Source of the DNA: Cucumis sativus | Lineage: Eukaryota > Streptophyta > Magnoliopsida > Cucurbitales > Cucurbitaceae | Direction of reading: 5' to 3' | Length of the DNA stretch: 64,000 nucleotides | Assembly: GCF_000004075.3 (NCBI RefSeq) | Contig: NC_026655.2 | Coordinates: forward strand, 25,281,489-25,345,488 | Shown: positions 38,462-50,365 of the stretch, one piece after another | How the letters are laid out: each line of letters starts with the position of its first letter | Position numbering within the stretch: the first letter of the stretch is position 1 | Notes under the pieces: model-generated | What the model saw: the letters and a program-made list of their open reading frames with translations, nothing else | Told to the model about the DNA's origin: nothing | The model's database searches: none | Translations under genes and position numbers: made by a program

Positions 38462-38960
38462 TTAGAGGATCTCCAAAAGACTCTTACAAGATGTTACCAA
38501 AGTTTGCTTACATGCTGAACTCAACAACCCATGTATACCTTTAATAACATTCTTATATAAGAAATAACCATGATAACCATCACAGTCCTCATGGTTATTC
38601 CAATCTGTGATATTTTTTTCTTGAACTGTTGCAGTACTCTCATCTTTCAGAAGTTTTTTCAGGCCTTCAACCTCCACAGAAGGTTTGTCTAGATTCATGT
38701 TCAATGTTTTATTCTTGGCCAGCATTATTTCCAAATTAGGAAGTACTTAGAAATTTGAACATTAATATCCTCAGCTTCTTTTGAGCATTATCCTTTTTCA
38801 AATTTTCTAGTTTCACATTCATAGAACGTGCTTCGTTCCATGAACTCTTCTTCAGAAAACATGCCCTTGAATTCAAAGCATGAAATAAATACGTATATGA
38901 ATACAATATATTGTGGTATATTATAATCAATGCTCGTTTTCCAAATAACAAATGCACCAA
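38462..38960 (-). pseudogene. Degenerate coiled-coil coding fragment (possibly transposon gag-like)
   Basis: Minus-strand frames carry protein-like heptad text: MNVKLENLKKDNAQKKLRIL (within 38736-38960) followed, after a stop and frame change, by LDKPSVEVEGLKKLLKDEST and then NITDWNNHEDCDGYHGYFLY (within 38462-38734). The order suggests one ancestral frame, now broken. I recall coiled-coil tails like this in plant transposon-derived proteins, but I cannot assign a family. No start or promoter is evident. Confidence 0.4.
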
Positions 38961-39316
38961 AATGCATCATTAAAACTTTTGGACCCCTACTGATTATAGA
39001 TTTTAACTTTATACCCATTACACCAATTATTTTTAAAAGTTTTGAATGCATGACTACAATTTAATTTCACTTCAATAGTTATATTGAGAATAATTAATTT
39101 AATCCAGGACTTCCACAAAAAAAAAGAGTATATATATAATCCTAAAACCATACCATAATTTATTATACACTTTCATGTACTAATTTGTAATGCATATGTA
39201 CATGTAGATATACATTACATTACATTTTGCCATTTTAATACAAAACTTAGATAAAGAATAAAATCCAAAGAGAGTCGGTGTCAGTCCCAACTTAAAGAAG
39301 GCAACTTCCACGAACT

Positions 39317-39460
39317 CCACGTGGTTTTCCTCTATCACCTATCACACTTTGACACGTGAACTCTGATGTCATTTACACTTTTTGGCCAACTCGATTCTTT
39401 CACCAACTGACGTGGCTGCTTGGACTTACCAATACACCCATCTTTATTTTATATATATAA
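39317..39460 (+). promoter_or_regulatory. Orphan ABRE/G-box cluster with TATA box
   Basis: Contains CCACGTGG (39317-39324), ACACGTGA (39352-39359), TGACGTGGC (39408-39416) and, about 35 bp further, TATATATAA (about 39452-39460). The spacing fits a plus-strand ABA- or light-responsive promoter, with a start site predicted near 39490. The next 2.5 kb hold no reading frame or splice structure I can support. A non-coding RNA, a very small peptide gene or a dead promoter are all possible. Confidence 0.45.
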
Positions 39461-41989
39461 TACATTTCATTATACTCAAACTTGTAAATGACTTTTTGAT
39501 TTCTTACATACATATATATATATTATTTCATACAATAGACTTTGTTAAATTAAAAAGATGTACTATATTTTATATGATTTTCTAAAACAATAATCAAACA
39601 AAAAATTAACATAAAATAAGTTTATATCTAGGGGCTTTTTCAAAAACAATAATAAAATTTGAGTATCTAAATATATTCTCAATAAAATCTTGAAAAATTG
39701 TTTAAATTAAAAGTAGAAAGACGAAAGTAAAAGATAAATGGACACACCATGTGATAAACATAATTTGTAAAAAAAAGATGATTGAAGAAAAAAATACTTT
39801 GAAAGAAAAAGTCAGAAAAGTTATTCAGAAAAAAGTTTTTTAATTAAGGAAAGAATCTATTTTTAATTAAAAATGTTTCACTTTTTGTCCAAAACATCAA
39901 TTTATGAAATTCAAAATCTAGAAGAAAAGAAATCATAAAAAGTAGGTGAAATTTTCACACAAGAGGCCAAAGTTTTCATTAAAATCATACCTTTCCTTTA
40001 CATAATATGTTTGGACTAATATCATTTAGTATTTTCAAACTAATAATTATATCGAATTAAAATATTATACGAGATGATATAATTTTTAAAAAATATAAAT
40101 TAAAGAAAAATACATCAATCAATAACAATTTGTATTTATCATTAAGCAATTTTTTTCGTTTACATGAATTGGTAGAAAATAACTAATAAATGATCTAAGA
40201 CCATCGTCTACCTATTTTCACAATGATATTTTTAATATAAACTTTCACTAATCTATCTCTAATGTAACTAAACAATCTCACTATACAAAACCTTGTTTGT
40301 ACCTAACATATATTTCTAACAAAACTCTACTTTAGTGTAAAATTAAATGAAAAAAAGACAAGACAACAAAACCCACTTAAATTCGATCCACTTCACGATC
40401 GTGTTCGAACGTATAACAACACAATTATACATATATAGTTTTATTTAGATTTGATAATTTTGATAGGTTTAGTTCAATTTTGATTAGCTAGCAAAAATCA
40501 AGTAGGATAGTTAGAAGCATAGCATTAATTACTAAAATTATTAAAAGGGTATAGTGATTGATAATTACATACATAGAATACAAGTTGTTCAATGAATTTT
40601 CCTTGCCTTAGTTGGCTATTTTATATTCATAAACATATAAAATTATATTATTGGTCAATAACTCCTAAAAATCAAGCCTAAAACTACATGTAGTTTTCAT
40701 ATTATGGAATGGCTAATATGTTAATATCAAATTATTAAATAGATAGACATAAATTATTGGGTTTATATATGAACAAATATTTATACATACATATATTATT
40801 GGGTTTTGATAAAGATTTTTTCTACTTACATACCCTCTTTTAACATCAACTCCCACGAAAACCAATTTGGATTGATGCAGTGTATAATATTTAGGAAATT
40901 AATTAAAAATAGTATGAACTTAGACTAAAGAAAGAAAAAGGTTAATTGTTAAGAATAAATGTAACATTCGACACTTAATTATTGCAAACTCAATAATAGT
41001 TTATAAATTAAATATACCAAAAACCTTACAACCATACATAAAGATTCCATAATTAATTTTGTAATAAATAACTAATATCAATATTGCTTATGGGCCAAGA
41101 CATATCTCTATATCTTTTATCTACACATTTCTACATTTCAATCTCTACTTTCCATTTTCTTCTCCAAAAAAATTCCATCTCACTTATGTTTTGATTTTTT
41201 TTAACTACGTATTAAAACGAGCATAAGTTTCATTATATGCGATAACTTTGATATTAAATCTTTGACCTCTCATCCAATAATTGTAAAGAAAATCTGAAGA
41301 AAAAAAAAAGACTATAAATAAGCCACTTAAAAGATGTTTAAGATAAGAATAGTTTATTTAAATACTTTTTAGGCATGAAGTTTTGAAAGAGAACACATTT
41401 CTCATATTAAGTATTAGAACTCCTTAATTATATCCTTAGTATGAAGCTACACTCAAAACTTTCTTTTCACATTCTAACACGTTGTAGTGTGTACGTATAA
41501 CTCGGTGCTACATCGGTACGAATTCTCTTACAGATTATTTAGAATATGATCATAATTATGTATCATAAGTGTGAATCCAAAACTACAAACTTTAATCTAA
41601 GAGTATGAGTACTTGAACCGATTTAATTATGAATGAATAAAGTTTACAAATTATTAGCAAAATAGGCGCCAATAAGGGAATCTATATATCATATTCCCTT
41701 ACCATTTCATACACTTCTTTTTCAGTGTCTTATTATAATTATTACTACAACTAGTTTTGAAATTCCAAGTGAATCATAAAAAGAAAAATGAATAAGTTCT
41801 ATTTTGGATGGATTTTGTACAAATTCAATTTCAAAATTAAAATCAAAGCATCAAATTTCATCAAAGACAAAAAGAAAAATGATTCCTTTTTTCAAAATTT
41901 CCATTTCTTCTTCCCTCAAAACCCCTTCCTTCTCGGAACCATTCCATGGTAATTTCTTCATTTCTTTCTTCCCAATAATTATAAATCAT

Positions 41990-42112
41990 ATGGCCGCAGA
42001 AGAAAGTGGTCACAAAGTTCCTCCAGTTTTCAGCCACCAGTTTTTCTCCCGATCCAATTCAGAAAATTCCAGACTCTTTTTTAGCCCCAACAACAAAAGA
42101 ACCCTCTCTTGA
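41990..42112 (+). CDS. Possible upstream ORF (40 aa) in the PFK leader
   Basis: An ATG at 41990 opens a 40-residue frame (MAAEESGHKVPPVFSHQFFS, then a Ser/Asn/Arg-rich stretch ending NNKRTLS), ending 171 bp before the phosphofructokinase ATG. Its composition is balanced and protein-like, unlike the AT-rich frames nearby. A longer in-frame start exists at 41804. A TATA-like CTATATAT (about 41682-41690) with CCAAT just upstream would place it inside the transcript. Whether it is translated or regulates PFK is unknown. Confidence 0.4.
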   Translation: MAAEESGHKVPPVFSHQFFSRSNSENSRLFFSPNNKRTLS

Positions 42113-42283
42113 ATTTCTTCTACTTTTGCGGGTCATCTTTCACTATTTGGTCAACACTGCCCACCTATATATTTAAATTTCTCTATTGGGTTTTCTTTTC
42201 AACCAAATCAGATTTCTGTTTTGTCCCCCCTTTTCTCTTTTTCCTTCTGATTTATTGTTTGTACATCAAACTCTCGGATCGTG

Positions 42284-45200
42284 ATGGCTACAACTGGTAA
42301 TAACATTGACAGTAGCAAGGCTAAGATCGTCCATGGCGATGGTGGTTACGTTCTTGAAGATGTTCCTCATTTCTCTGACTATATTTCCGATCTCCCCGTG
42401 CGTTTTCCCCCAAACCCCGTTTGATTTTGATTTCTTATTTTGTCTTACTAATGTTTAAAATGGTGAATTAGAATTACTCTGTTGATCTTAACGAGATTTG
42501 TAATCTGGGTTTGTTTGTTTTAATCCACTCTGTTGATTCTTAATAGAGGTTGGTACTGTTAGGCATAAATGATGAATCTTGGCAATACCCATTTATTTTA
42601 ACTGTTCATATTATTGTTTGGTGGAGCCGTTAGTCGTTTTGATTCTGATGTTGATGGTTTGTTTTACTTGCAGACGTATGCTAATCCATTGCAAGACAAT
42701 CCTGCATACTCTGTTGTCAAGTTGGTGCTTCTTCTTCTGTGATTTTTTTTAATCTGATTTCTGTTTTTATTATGGTTTGTTGTGACATTGGTTGATTTCC
42801 ATTTGTGATTTGATGAACTTAATCTGTGTTTTGCAGGCAGTACTTCGTACATGTTGATGATTCCGTTCCTCAGAAGGTTAGCCATTTTATTGAGCCTTAA
42901 CGTTCGTTTTTAGGAAATTTTCATGTTGATGTTTATACGATATTTGTGAATTAGTTAATCTTAAGATTTGGATTTTTGTTACGAAATGCATAGGGAGGTT
43001 GTGTTTAAAGATGATCTGATAAATGACGCATCTCCCGGTTTCTTGTGTGAGAATTTCCTTAACTCTAAACTTATCAAAAGGTTGGCTTCATGTGGAAATT
43101 GTTTTACATCTATCTAGCCACCTTTTAGCAAAATTTATGAAGGATTGGGATATGAAAATTATAGCATTCTCACGAGCAAGTTGCGTCATTGTGTTCTTCT
43201 TTTTTTTTTGCTTTTGCAGGTTGTTGTTCACAAAAGTAGTCCAAGAGGAATACATTTTAGGCGTGCTGGACCCCGCCAACGAGTAAGCTCTCTCTCCATT
43301 CCTCTCTCTACTTAAGCATGGTTTCTAATATCATCTTTTAGTTATTGAGTTGCAATTGCTTCTTGTTCAGGTATACTTTCAGGCGGATGAGGTTCATGCC
43401 TGCATTGTGACATGTGGTGGTCTTTGCCCCGGACTCAATACTGTGATCAGGGAGCTAGTATGTGGTTTATACAATATGTATGGTGTCAAGAAGGTTCTTG
43501 GAATTGAAGTACGTGGTTGCTTTATTCCCCACTAGGAGTGCAGCTTTTCAATTTCAATGATTCACTAAATTTTTTTCTTCTAAATCTTCTTCCTCAAACT
43601 AACCCTTTTTCAGTTAATAAAGTTCTTTATTGGTAAAAAAGAGATCAATTTAAAATATCTTCTTGAATTTATTAAGCTAAATGTGATTTGCAGGGTGGAT
43701 ATAGAGGTTTCTATTCTAAGAATACCATCCATTTGACTCCAAAGTTCGTGAATGATATCCATAAACGTGGTGGAACTGTCATTGGGACATCACGAGGTGG
43801 TCATGATACCTCAAAGATAGTTGACAGTATTCAAGATCGTGGCATCAATCAGGTTGGAATATTATCCTTTTGCAATTTTGATGGAAATTGGATTCTTAGA
43901 TATGTTTCATTACAATGTACGTACCAAACTGCAAACTCAAATTCTTGGACCTTTGTTCATTGCTTTAATTCCCTCAGGTTTATATAATTGGTGGAGATGG
44001 AACTCAGAAGGGAGCAGCTGCTATATATGAGGTAACATGGTGAATGATGCTCTATAAGTAATAAAACTTGGTGCTTTAGTGTTCTATGTTCTTGCTTTTT
44101 TGTTTTCTTGATGCACAATACAGAATGTTGATCTCAAGTTGCACATCCTCTTTTTGTTATGTGGTTCTCTTCAGGAAGTCAGAAGGAGAGGGCTCAAAGT
44201 TTCAGTTGTTGGGATCCCAAAAACCATCGATAATGACATCCCGGTACATTGTTCATGTTCCAACTTTGACTATTGTGGTAAATTAGATTGTCACTGGATT
44301 TAAATGGATTTTTCCTGATGCTGATGCAGGTCATTGACAAGTCATTTGGCTTTGACACTGCTGTTGAAGAGGCTCAGCGGGCTATAAATGCAGCCCATGT
44401 TGAAGCCGAAAGTATGGAGAATGGTATAGGGCTTGTGAAGTTGATGGGTCGCTATTGTGGTAAGTTTGTGGCTTTAGAAAAAAGCTAGTAGTTAGCTACA
44501 TTGCACACTTTCTCTTTTACATTGTGCGATCTCACCTTCCATGGCTTGGGTCGCTAAAGCATTTATGATTAGTAGAACTTCTAGACTCGAACTTGTCAAA
44601 GTGTATTTTCCCATTACTTTTACTAAGTTTTATTGTTTGTTTCGTGGTGACGAGCACAGGGTTCATAGCGATGTATGCAACTCTTGCAAGCAGGGACGTA
44701 GACTGTTGTTTAATTCCAGAGTCGCCCTTCTATCTCGAAGGACCTGGTGGACTTTATGAATATATAGCAAGATGTCTCAAAGACAACGGCCACATGGTCA
44801 TTGTCATTGCAGAAGGAGCTGGACAGGAGCTTCTTTCTGGAAGCTGCGGTTCTGATAAGCAGGATGCTTCTGGAAATAAGCTTCTTCAAGATATTGGGCT
44901 ATGGCTATCACAGAGAATCAAGGTTTGGTTTTCAATGTGCTTTTTGTTACCCAAAAAAGAACACTGTTTAGTGTCTACAGTCTTTTCTTATCCGCATATT
45001 GCCAACGTTTGTTCAGTTTGTTAGACTGTGTTGTACATTGTGATTGTTATAGCATGAGCTAAAATCTCTTCACTTTTCTACAACATCAATTTTGGAATCT
45101 CAGTGATCATACAGTACTTGAATCAAATCCTTGTTTGCTGAAAATTTCAATTTTATTTCTGCAGGATCATTTTTCTAAAGAACATAAGATGACCATAAAC

Positions 45201-46047
45201 CTCAAATATATTGGTAAGTTTTAAGCCATAATAATTCAACCTTTTTATTTATTTTATTAATACTATATGATTGAGATGTAAAATATTATTCTTCTGACAG
45301 ATCCAACGTATATGATCCGAGCTATTCCAAGTAATGCCTCAGATAATGTTTACTGCACTCTTCTTGCTCAAAGTGCTGTACATGGAGCAATGGCTGGCTA
45401 CACTGGCTATACTAGTGGACTCGTTAACGGAAGACAGACATACATTCCCTTCTACGTACGACCCTGATCCCGACCTCCTGCATATAAAATATAAATAAAA
45501 TACGCATGATGCATGCATAACACACATTTGATTGTCTTATGTTAAGTAAGTCTACAATCTTAAAACGATTTAGTTGGACAATGATGTTTTACATGTTATG
45601 TTAAGGTGAAAGTCAAAACCAACAACACTGACCCTGAGTGGGTTGGTTAGTCTTACTTTCCTTTTGTTATTAGAAAGTGTGGATGTTGGTCCAGTTAGTT
45701 AGATGTAGCCATTGGCACTGATTTCAGTTCTCTTCATTTCATGTGCATATGAGACAACCCCAATCTGTCCATCATTGCGGGGCGAGTAAACATTCATTCG
45801 TTAAGTTATGCCTTGAATGTTCTTAACATTGATTTGGTCCATCTTGCAGCGAATCGTAGATAAGCAGAACAAGGTTGTGATTACTGACAGAATGTGGGCA
45901 AGGCTTCTATCGTCAACGAACCAACCAAGCTTTTTAACTGTGAAAGACGTATCGGAGGAGAAGAAAGAGGAAGAGACATTAAGCCAGATGAACCAGTTAA
46001 GCAATAACACCGAGGACGAAACGGTGAGCAATCCTAGTGTAAAGTAG
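42284..46047 (+). CDS. PFK3: ATP-dependent 6-phosphofructokinase, cytosolic (PFK3-like)
   Basis: Phosphorylates fructose 6-phosphate to fructose 1,6-bisphosphate with ATP, a committing step of glycolysis. Thirteen exons join in frame to 492 residues: 42284-42397, 42674-42720, 42837-42876, 43220-43282, 43371-43508, 43694-43852, 43978-44031, 44175-44243, 44330-44459, 44660-44922, 45165-45213, 45301-45455 and 45850-46047. Landmarks are [20 protein letters not shown] near the N-terminus, [20 protein letters not shown], and the nucleotide loop IIGGDGTQ (about 190-197). In that loop Gly after Asp marks ATP rather than pyrophosphate use. Next are PKTIDNDIP (220-228, with the likely catalytic Asp224), [20 protein letters not shown] and [20 protein letters not shown]. 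No transit peptide is present, so the cytosol is expected, as for Arabidopsis PFK3. The acidic tail ([11 protein letters not shown] and on) is variable in the family. All introns are GT-AG. The paralogue number is by resemblance only. Confidence 0.97.
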
Positions 46048-47696
46048 TTGTTGAACTCAATTGTGTGAAGAATTTGAAAGATGGTTGTGTTGTAAGTTAA
46101 GTTAAGTTGAGTTAAAGCTAAGCTAAGGCTGTTATTTTTGGGCCTTTCAGTTCTTCTCTCTAGCAATTGCTGAAGTCCTAAACCACTTGTGAAGAAGCTG
46201 TTCTTTATGGAGTTCTTTATTTATCACTCAGTTTGTTTGTAGTCTAATTATAGAGTGGAATTCTATAATCCATCCATATCTAAGAAATGGACCCTCCCAT
46301 GCTCTCGGATTTTTAGGAAAAAAAAAATAGATCTTTCTCTAATCTTGAATTACATATATGTCATCAAATAGTGAATGAGGTCATCCTTTGGTCTTTGGAT
46401 GAAATGAATTACTGTTGTATGCAGTTTTGTTTTTCTTCTTAATAAAATATCTCATTTTTGTCATTAAATTTTATGTCAAATAAGTTTCTTCAAGACTCAG
46501 TTCATTTCATGACAGTACATCTAGATTAAGATTCTCAGCAACTTATATTACTCTGTACAAAATCATAAAAATATATACTCAAAATATTTCATATTTCAAG
46601 AGCATGGAAAGTGATGATAGATTGACATGTGAACCTTTTGGAAATTGTCAATTTTTGGTATGAAAAAGAATATACATGAGAAAAGCCTACTTCATGATGT
46701 CACCCATCACACTTCTTTCCTCAATATTTGTTTATATATATATAGTACATCACCATAATAGATTATTAAATTTAATTCCAGAGCATCACTTTAAATTCAA
46801 CACAACAATAATTAATATTTATACACCTTTCTATTGATGTAATAGCTGACAAAATAATGATTATTATAATCAAGGGCATATATTCATCTGCCTTCTAAAG
46901 AAAGAAATACTTGTATTAATTTAGTGAATATGCTATATATAAAAGTATATATCGACTTTCTTTTATTTATTTTTTAAAAAAAGTAGGTATCAACTTTATT
47001 ATTATATTAAAAAAAAAATTAAGAAGCATTCAAACTAATGAGTTTAGGTTAGTGCTAATTGCTACTCTCTTTTTTTTTTCTTTCTTTCTTTAGAATTAGA
47101 GATGTAAATTTTGTCCTACGAAATTAATTAATTACATGTCATATAAAAAGTATTAATTAATGTTTTTGAAGAATACCCCTTTGGACTCAATTTTATATCA
47201 ATAAGTTAAGAGAACCATTATGAATATTATAAATATAATTAATTTTATTAGAGAAATGTACCTGAGGGTAGCTCTTATGTAGTCCACCAATTGCCTAATT
47301 TAAAAATCGCTATGTGACATATTTTAAACAAAGTACAACTATTATTTTCTACTCATATTATATCTATTATATAACTTACATACTTTATATGGTATATTAG
47401 TCGACATATACTATTGATATAGACGTTCATTCGAACACCAATTACGTCAAATTTAGACCAATCAAAATCATACCATTATTATTGATATTACTTCTAAATA
47501 TGATAAAATGAATTAAAATATGTAGGTATTGTTAAATATTTTTAGGATCGATATTAAATAAATAATTTTGAAGGGTGTGTTTGTTTTGAATAATAAAAAA
47601 TAAAATAATTCGGGAGATTAGTTCTTGGTGTTGGGGATCGATTAAGGGGGATTTTTGGTCGCCGGCGAGAGTCTCATCGAGATTGTGAGAAGCAGA
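46048..47696. other. PFK 3' UTR and AT-rich spacer before AP-4 sigma
   Basis: The first 200-300 bp are the likely 3' UTR of phosphofructokinase. The rest is AT-rich with no gene seen. The last 60 bp before the AP-4 sigma ATG are GC-richer (GTCGCCGGCGAGAGTC) and probably its 5' UTR. No clear TATA box. Confidence 0.6.
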
Positions 47697-50365
47697 ATGG
47701 GGATCAGATTCATTCTCATGGTGAACAAGCAAGGCCAAACCCGCCTCGCTCAGTATTACGAAAATCTTACTCTTGAAGAACGTCGAGCTCTTGAGGGTGA
47801 AATTGTTCGCAAATGTCTCGCTCGTAACGAACAACAGGTAATTTTTTTTGTGAAAAAAGTTGGATTCTTTTATCTAGATCTCAATCCAATACCTCTGAAT
47901 TTCTCTTCCATATCATCTGAGTCCTTCGATTGTTTTGAATTTCTCTTGATCTGTAAATTAAATTCAAATTCTGGAATTTTACGCTGCACTTGACCCTAGG
48001 TACTGTTAGAGTGCAATCAAAGTCTTATTAGTTTTGCAAAGGAAGTGATCATGGATGGATGTGTAAGTGAGGCCAATTTTTTTCTATTTGTATAGGGTCT
48101 TTTAGGGTGGTAGCAAGGGTTTGTACTCTAATTGGGCAATATCATCGTATTATGGACTTGGGTGGAGATTGCATAGTAGTACGTCTTATGGATGGATTTT
48201 TCAGGTCAGACAAAAATGAGTGATACTTTGTTCGAGGGAGGATTGTTAGGAGGATAAAAATGTCTCATATTGGTTAGGGAAGGAAGTGATTGTATGTCTA
48301 CATGTGAGGACAATTTTTTCTATTGGTATGAGGTCGTCAAGGGTTTATGCCTAAGGTCGACAATTTTTTCTGTGTGGGTGGGATCCTCAACGATTTCAAA
48401 CAAAAATAGTGAGTTTGTTGAATCCCCAGATCAGGCCAAAAGTGTTTAAAGCAGCAAGGAAGTATTAACTCTATCAAGATCACTGATAAAGGAGTAGCTA
48501 CTTGTCGAGGGTAGGAGATTAAGGGTGCCACAAGTGGTTGATTGATCCCCAAAACATTCCATAGAAAGCCCCACATTGGTTAGGAAGGAGAGTGATCATG
48601 ATATATAAGTGAGAACAACTATCTTCATTGGTATTGAATTTTGGATAGTACTAAGAATAGAGTTATGAAGATTTATGCTCAAAGTAGACTGTAGCATACC
48701 ATTGTGGAGATGAGGTGAAATTTATGTTGTCCTTATTAGGTACTAACATGTTATTTATTATCTCTAGTGTCAGTAAAATTTCTCTTTGGGTGCACTAAGT
48801 TGAACGCAAATTGGATATGTGAGCTAGAACTGGTCACTAGTTGACTCTGGATTGCTGATCTAGATGATATTGCACTTTATGTTGTGAAAGTGATATGTAG
48901 CACTTGAAACCATTTAGTTTGCATCTAATTTCGTAGATGTTTTATTGGATCAATCATCTTCTATTTCAGCATCTGATTCCGGTTAATTTGCGCGAGCAGT
49001 GTTATCTATGTTCCCTTACATTAGTGTTGGTACTCAAATCTACAGTATGATTTTCATTTACTCAGATGAATAATTTGGAGTTTCATGAGCCACTGTCTAC
49101 CAAATACTATGATATCTAATCCATTTCTTTCCCTGGAATGAACTGCATAAGAGGAAGCAATGTTAAAGAAAGAAATCGATAAACTAACTAAATATGGTGT
49201 GCAGCCAGGTTTTCCGGGTTGACCATAACAAGCAACAGTCATGCAACTGCACTTTCCTTGCTTTGGTCGAAAAGATTAATCTTGTACAACTTTTAGGAAG
49301 CTATCGTATCGTATGAATATTAGTGACGTTCATTTATTTTCTTGGTATCCTAACCTGTGTTCTGTTTTTTATCCTCTTTGAGAACGGATTTTGTTGCCAT
49401 TGGAGCCTCACTTACAATATTTTCTTTGGAACAGTGTTCCTTTGTCGAGCATCGCAACTATAAGATTGTATATAGGCGATACGCATCTCTGTTTTTTCTG
49501 GTTGGAGTTGACAACGACGAAGTAAGTTAATCTGTCCATCCTCTACTATTGATAATTTATTTATCAACTTATTCTATCCTTTTGTTTGGCAGTGATCAGT
49601 ATACCATCATATAAATTAAATGCTTAATAACCAAATGAGTTTATTGTGACCTGGTTTGTGGAATCTATGAGTTGAAATTGAAAACGCATGTGCTTATGTG
49701 CTATGAGTGTTAATTCGAGAGCTTCTAGATGTCACTGTTAGACCTTGCTTATTGCTTCTGTATTTACACCTGCCTCTATTAAAATGCTTAGATGGGTTAG
49801 GTGCATTAGAGACGAGTCCTAAAAAATAGTCGTTAAGTTTTAGATGGGGTACAGAATGGAGCTTTAATTTTTCTTTTTGATTCCTCTCTCAAACATCCAC
49901 TTTCCCTTTCTTGGTATCTCAATGTTGCAGAATGAACTGGCAATTTTGGAATTCATTCACCTTTTGGTTGAGACCATGGACCGTCATTTTGGGAATGTGG
50001 TAAGCCCTCGTGTTCGATCCAAGAATATATCTTATGAACTTCGTTCTCTTTCTTGGGAGATTGTATCCATAAACAATTTCCTTTTCATATATTGTCTTCT
50101 AAATGATGTTTTCCCTATGAGTTTTGCTGAATTGTTGAATTGGTTTACGACCTTATTTGAACAAGACCTGTTCTATTGATTGTACAACTGTATTTTGAGT
50201 TCTAAAATGAATCTTCGGATTGATTTGCAGTGTGAGCTAGATATAATGTTCCATCTAGAGAAAGCACATTTCATGCTGGAGGAGATGGTCATGAATGGGT
50301 GTATTGTAGAAACAAGCAAGTCAAACATTCTATCCCCAATTCAACTGATGGAGAAATCATCATGA
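47697..50365 (+). CDS. AP4S: AP-4 adaptor complex subunit sigma
   Basis: Small subunit of the AP-4 heterotetramer at the trans-Golgi network, which sorts cargo (in plants, including vacuolar storage protein receptors). Four exons, GT-AG: 47697-47837, 49435-49521, 49931-49999 and 50231-50365, joining to 143 residues, the usual length. It reads MGIRFILMVNKQGQTRLAQY, LTLEERRALEGEIVRKCLAR, CSFVEHRNYKIVYRRYASLF, LEFIHLLVETMDRHFGNV and CELDIMFHLEKAHFMLEEMV, ending SPIQLMEKSS. The N-terminal MGIRFILMVNKQGQ and VRKCLARNEQQCSFVEH separate AP-4 sigma from the AP-1, AP-2 and AP-3 small subunits. The single domain is a longin/clathrin-adaptor small chain fold. The first intron (1.6 kb) contains old repeat copies (see 48005-48716). 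Confidence 0.97.
48005..48716 (+). repeat. Three degenerate tandem copies of a TRIM/LTR-like repeat in AP4S intron 1
   Basis: Copy A (about 48005-48200), copy B (about 48230-48400) and copy C (about 48551-48716) share an ordered set of words: TTGGTTAGG(GA)AGGA, AAGTGAT(CATG), TATAAGTGAG-like, TATTGGTATGAGGTC-like, GGTTTATGCC-like, and in A and C a final (C)ATCGTATTAT/CATACCATTGTGGAGAT. This order is what I recall for terminal repeats of short plant retrotransposons (TRIM class), including the final TGTGGAGAT. No coding sequence or clean borders remain. Confidence 0.6.

Larger units (their letters stand above)
35358..42283. other. Intergenic region between Nudix pseudogene and PFK
   Basis: No intact gene. 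It contains a 31-bp direct duplication (35592-35700), a coiled-coil coding relic (38462-38960, minus), an ABRE-type island (39317-39460) and the leader of the phosphofructokinase gene (about 41700-42283). An exon-like segment at 36444-36482, bounded by AG and GT, reads GFNVLASWELRS in one frame but has no partner exons I can identify. A frame at 36931-37206 has no recognised domain. Confidence 0.55.

Noticed and set aside
48337-48576. 79-residue minus-strand frame in AP4S intron 1
   Set aside because: Sits within the degenerate repeat copies; no domain recognised.
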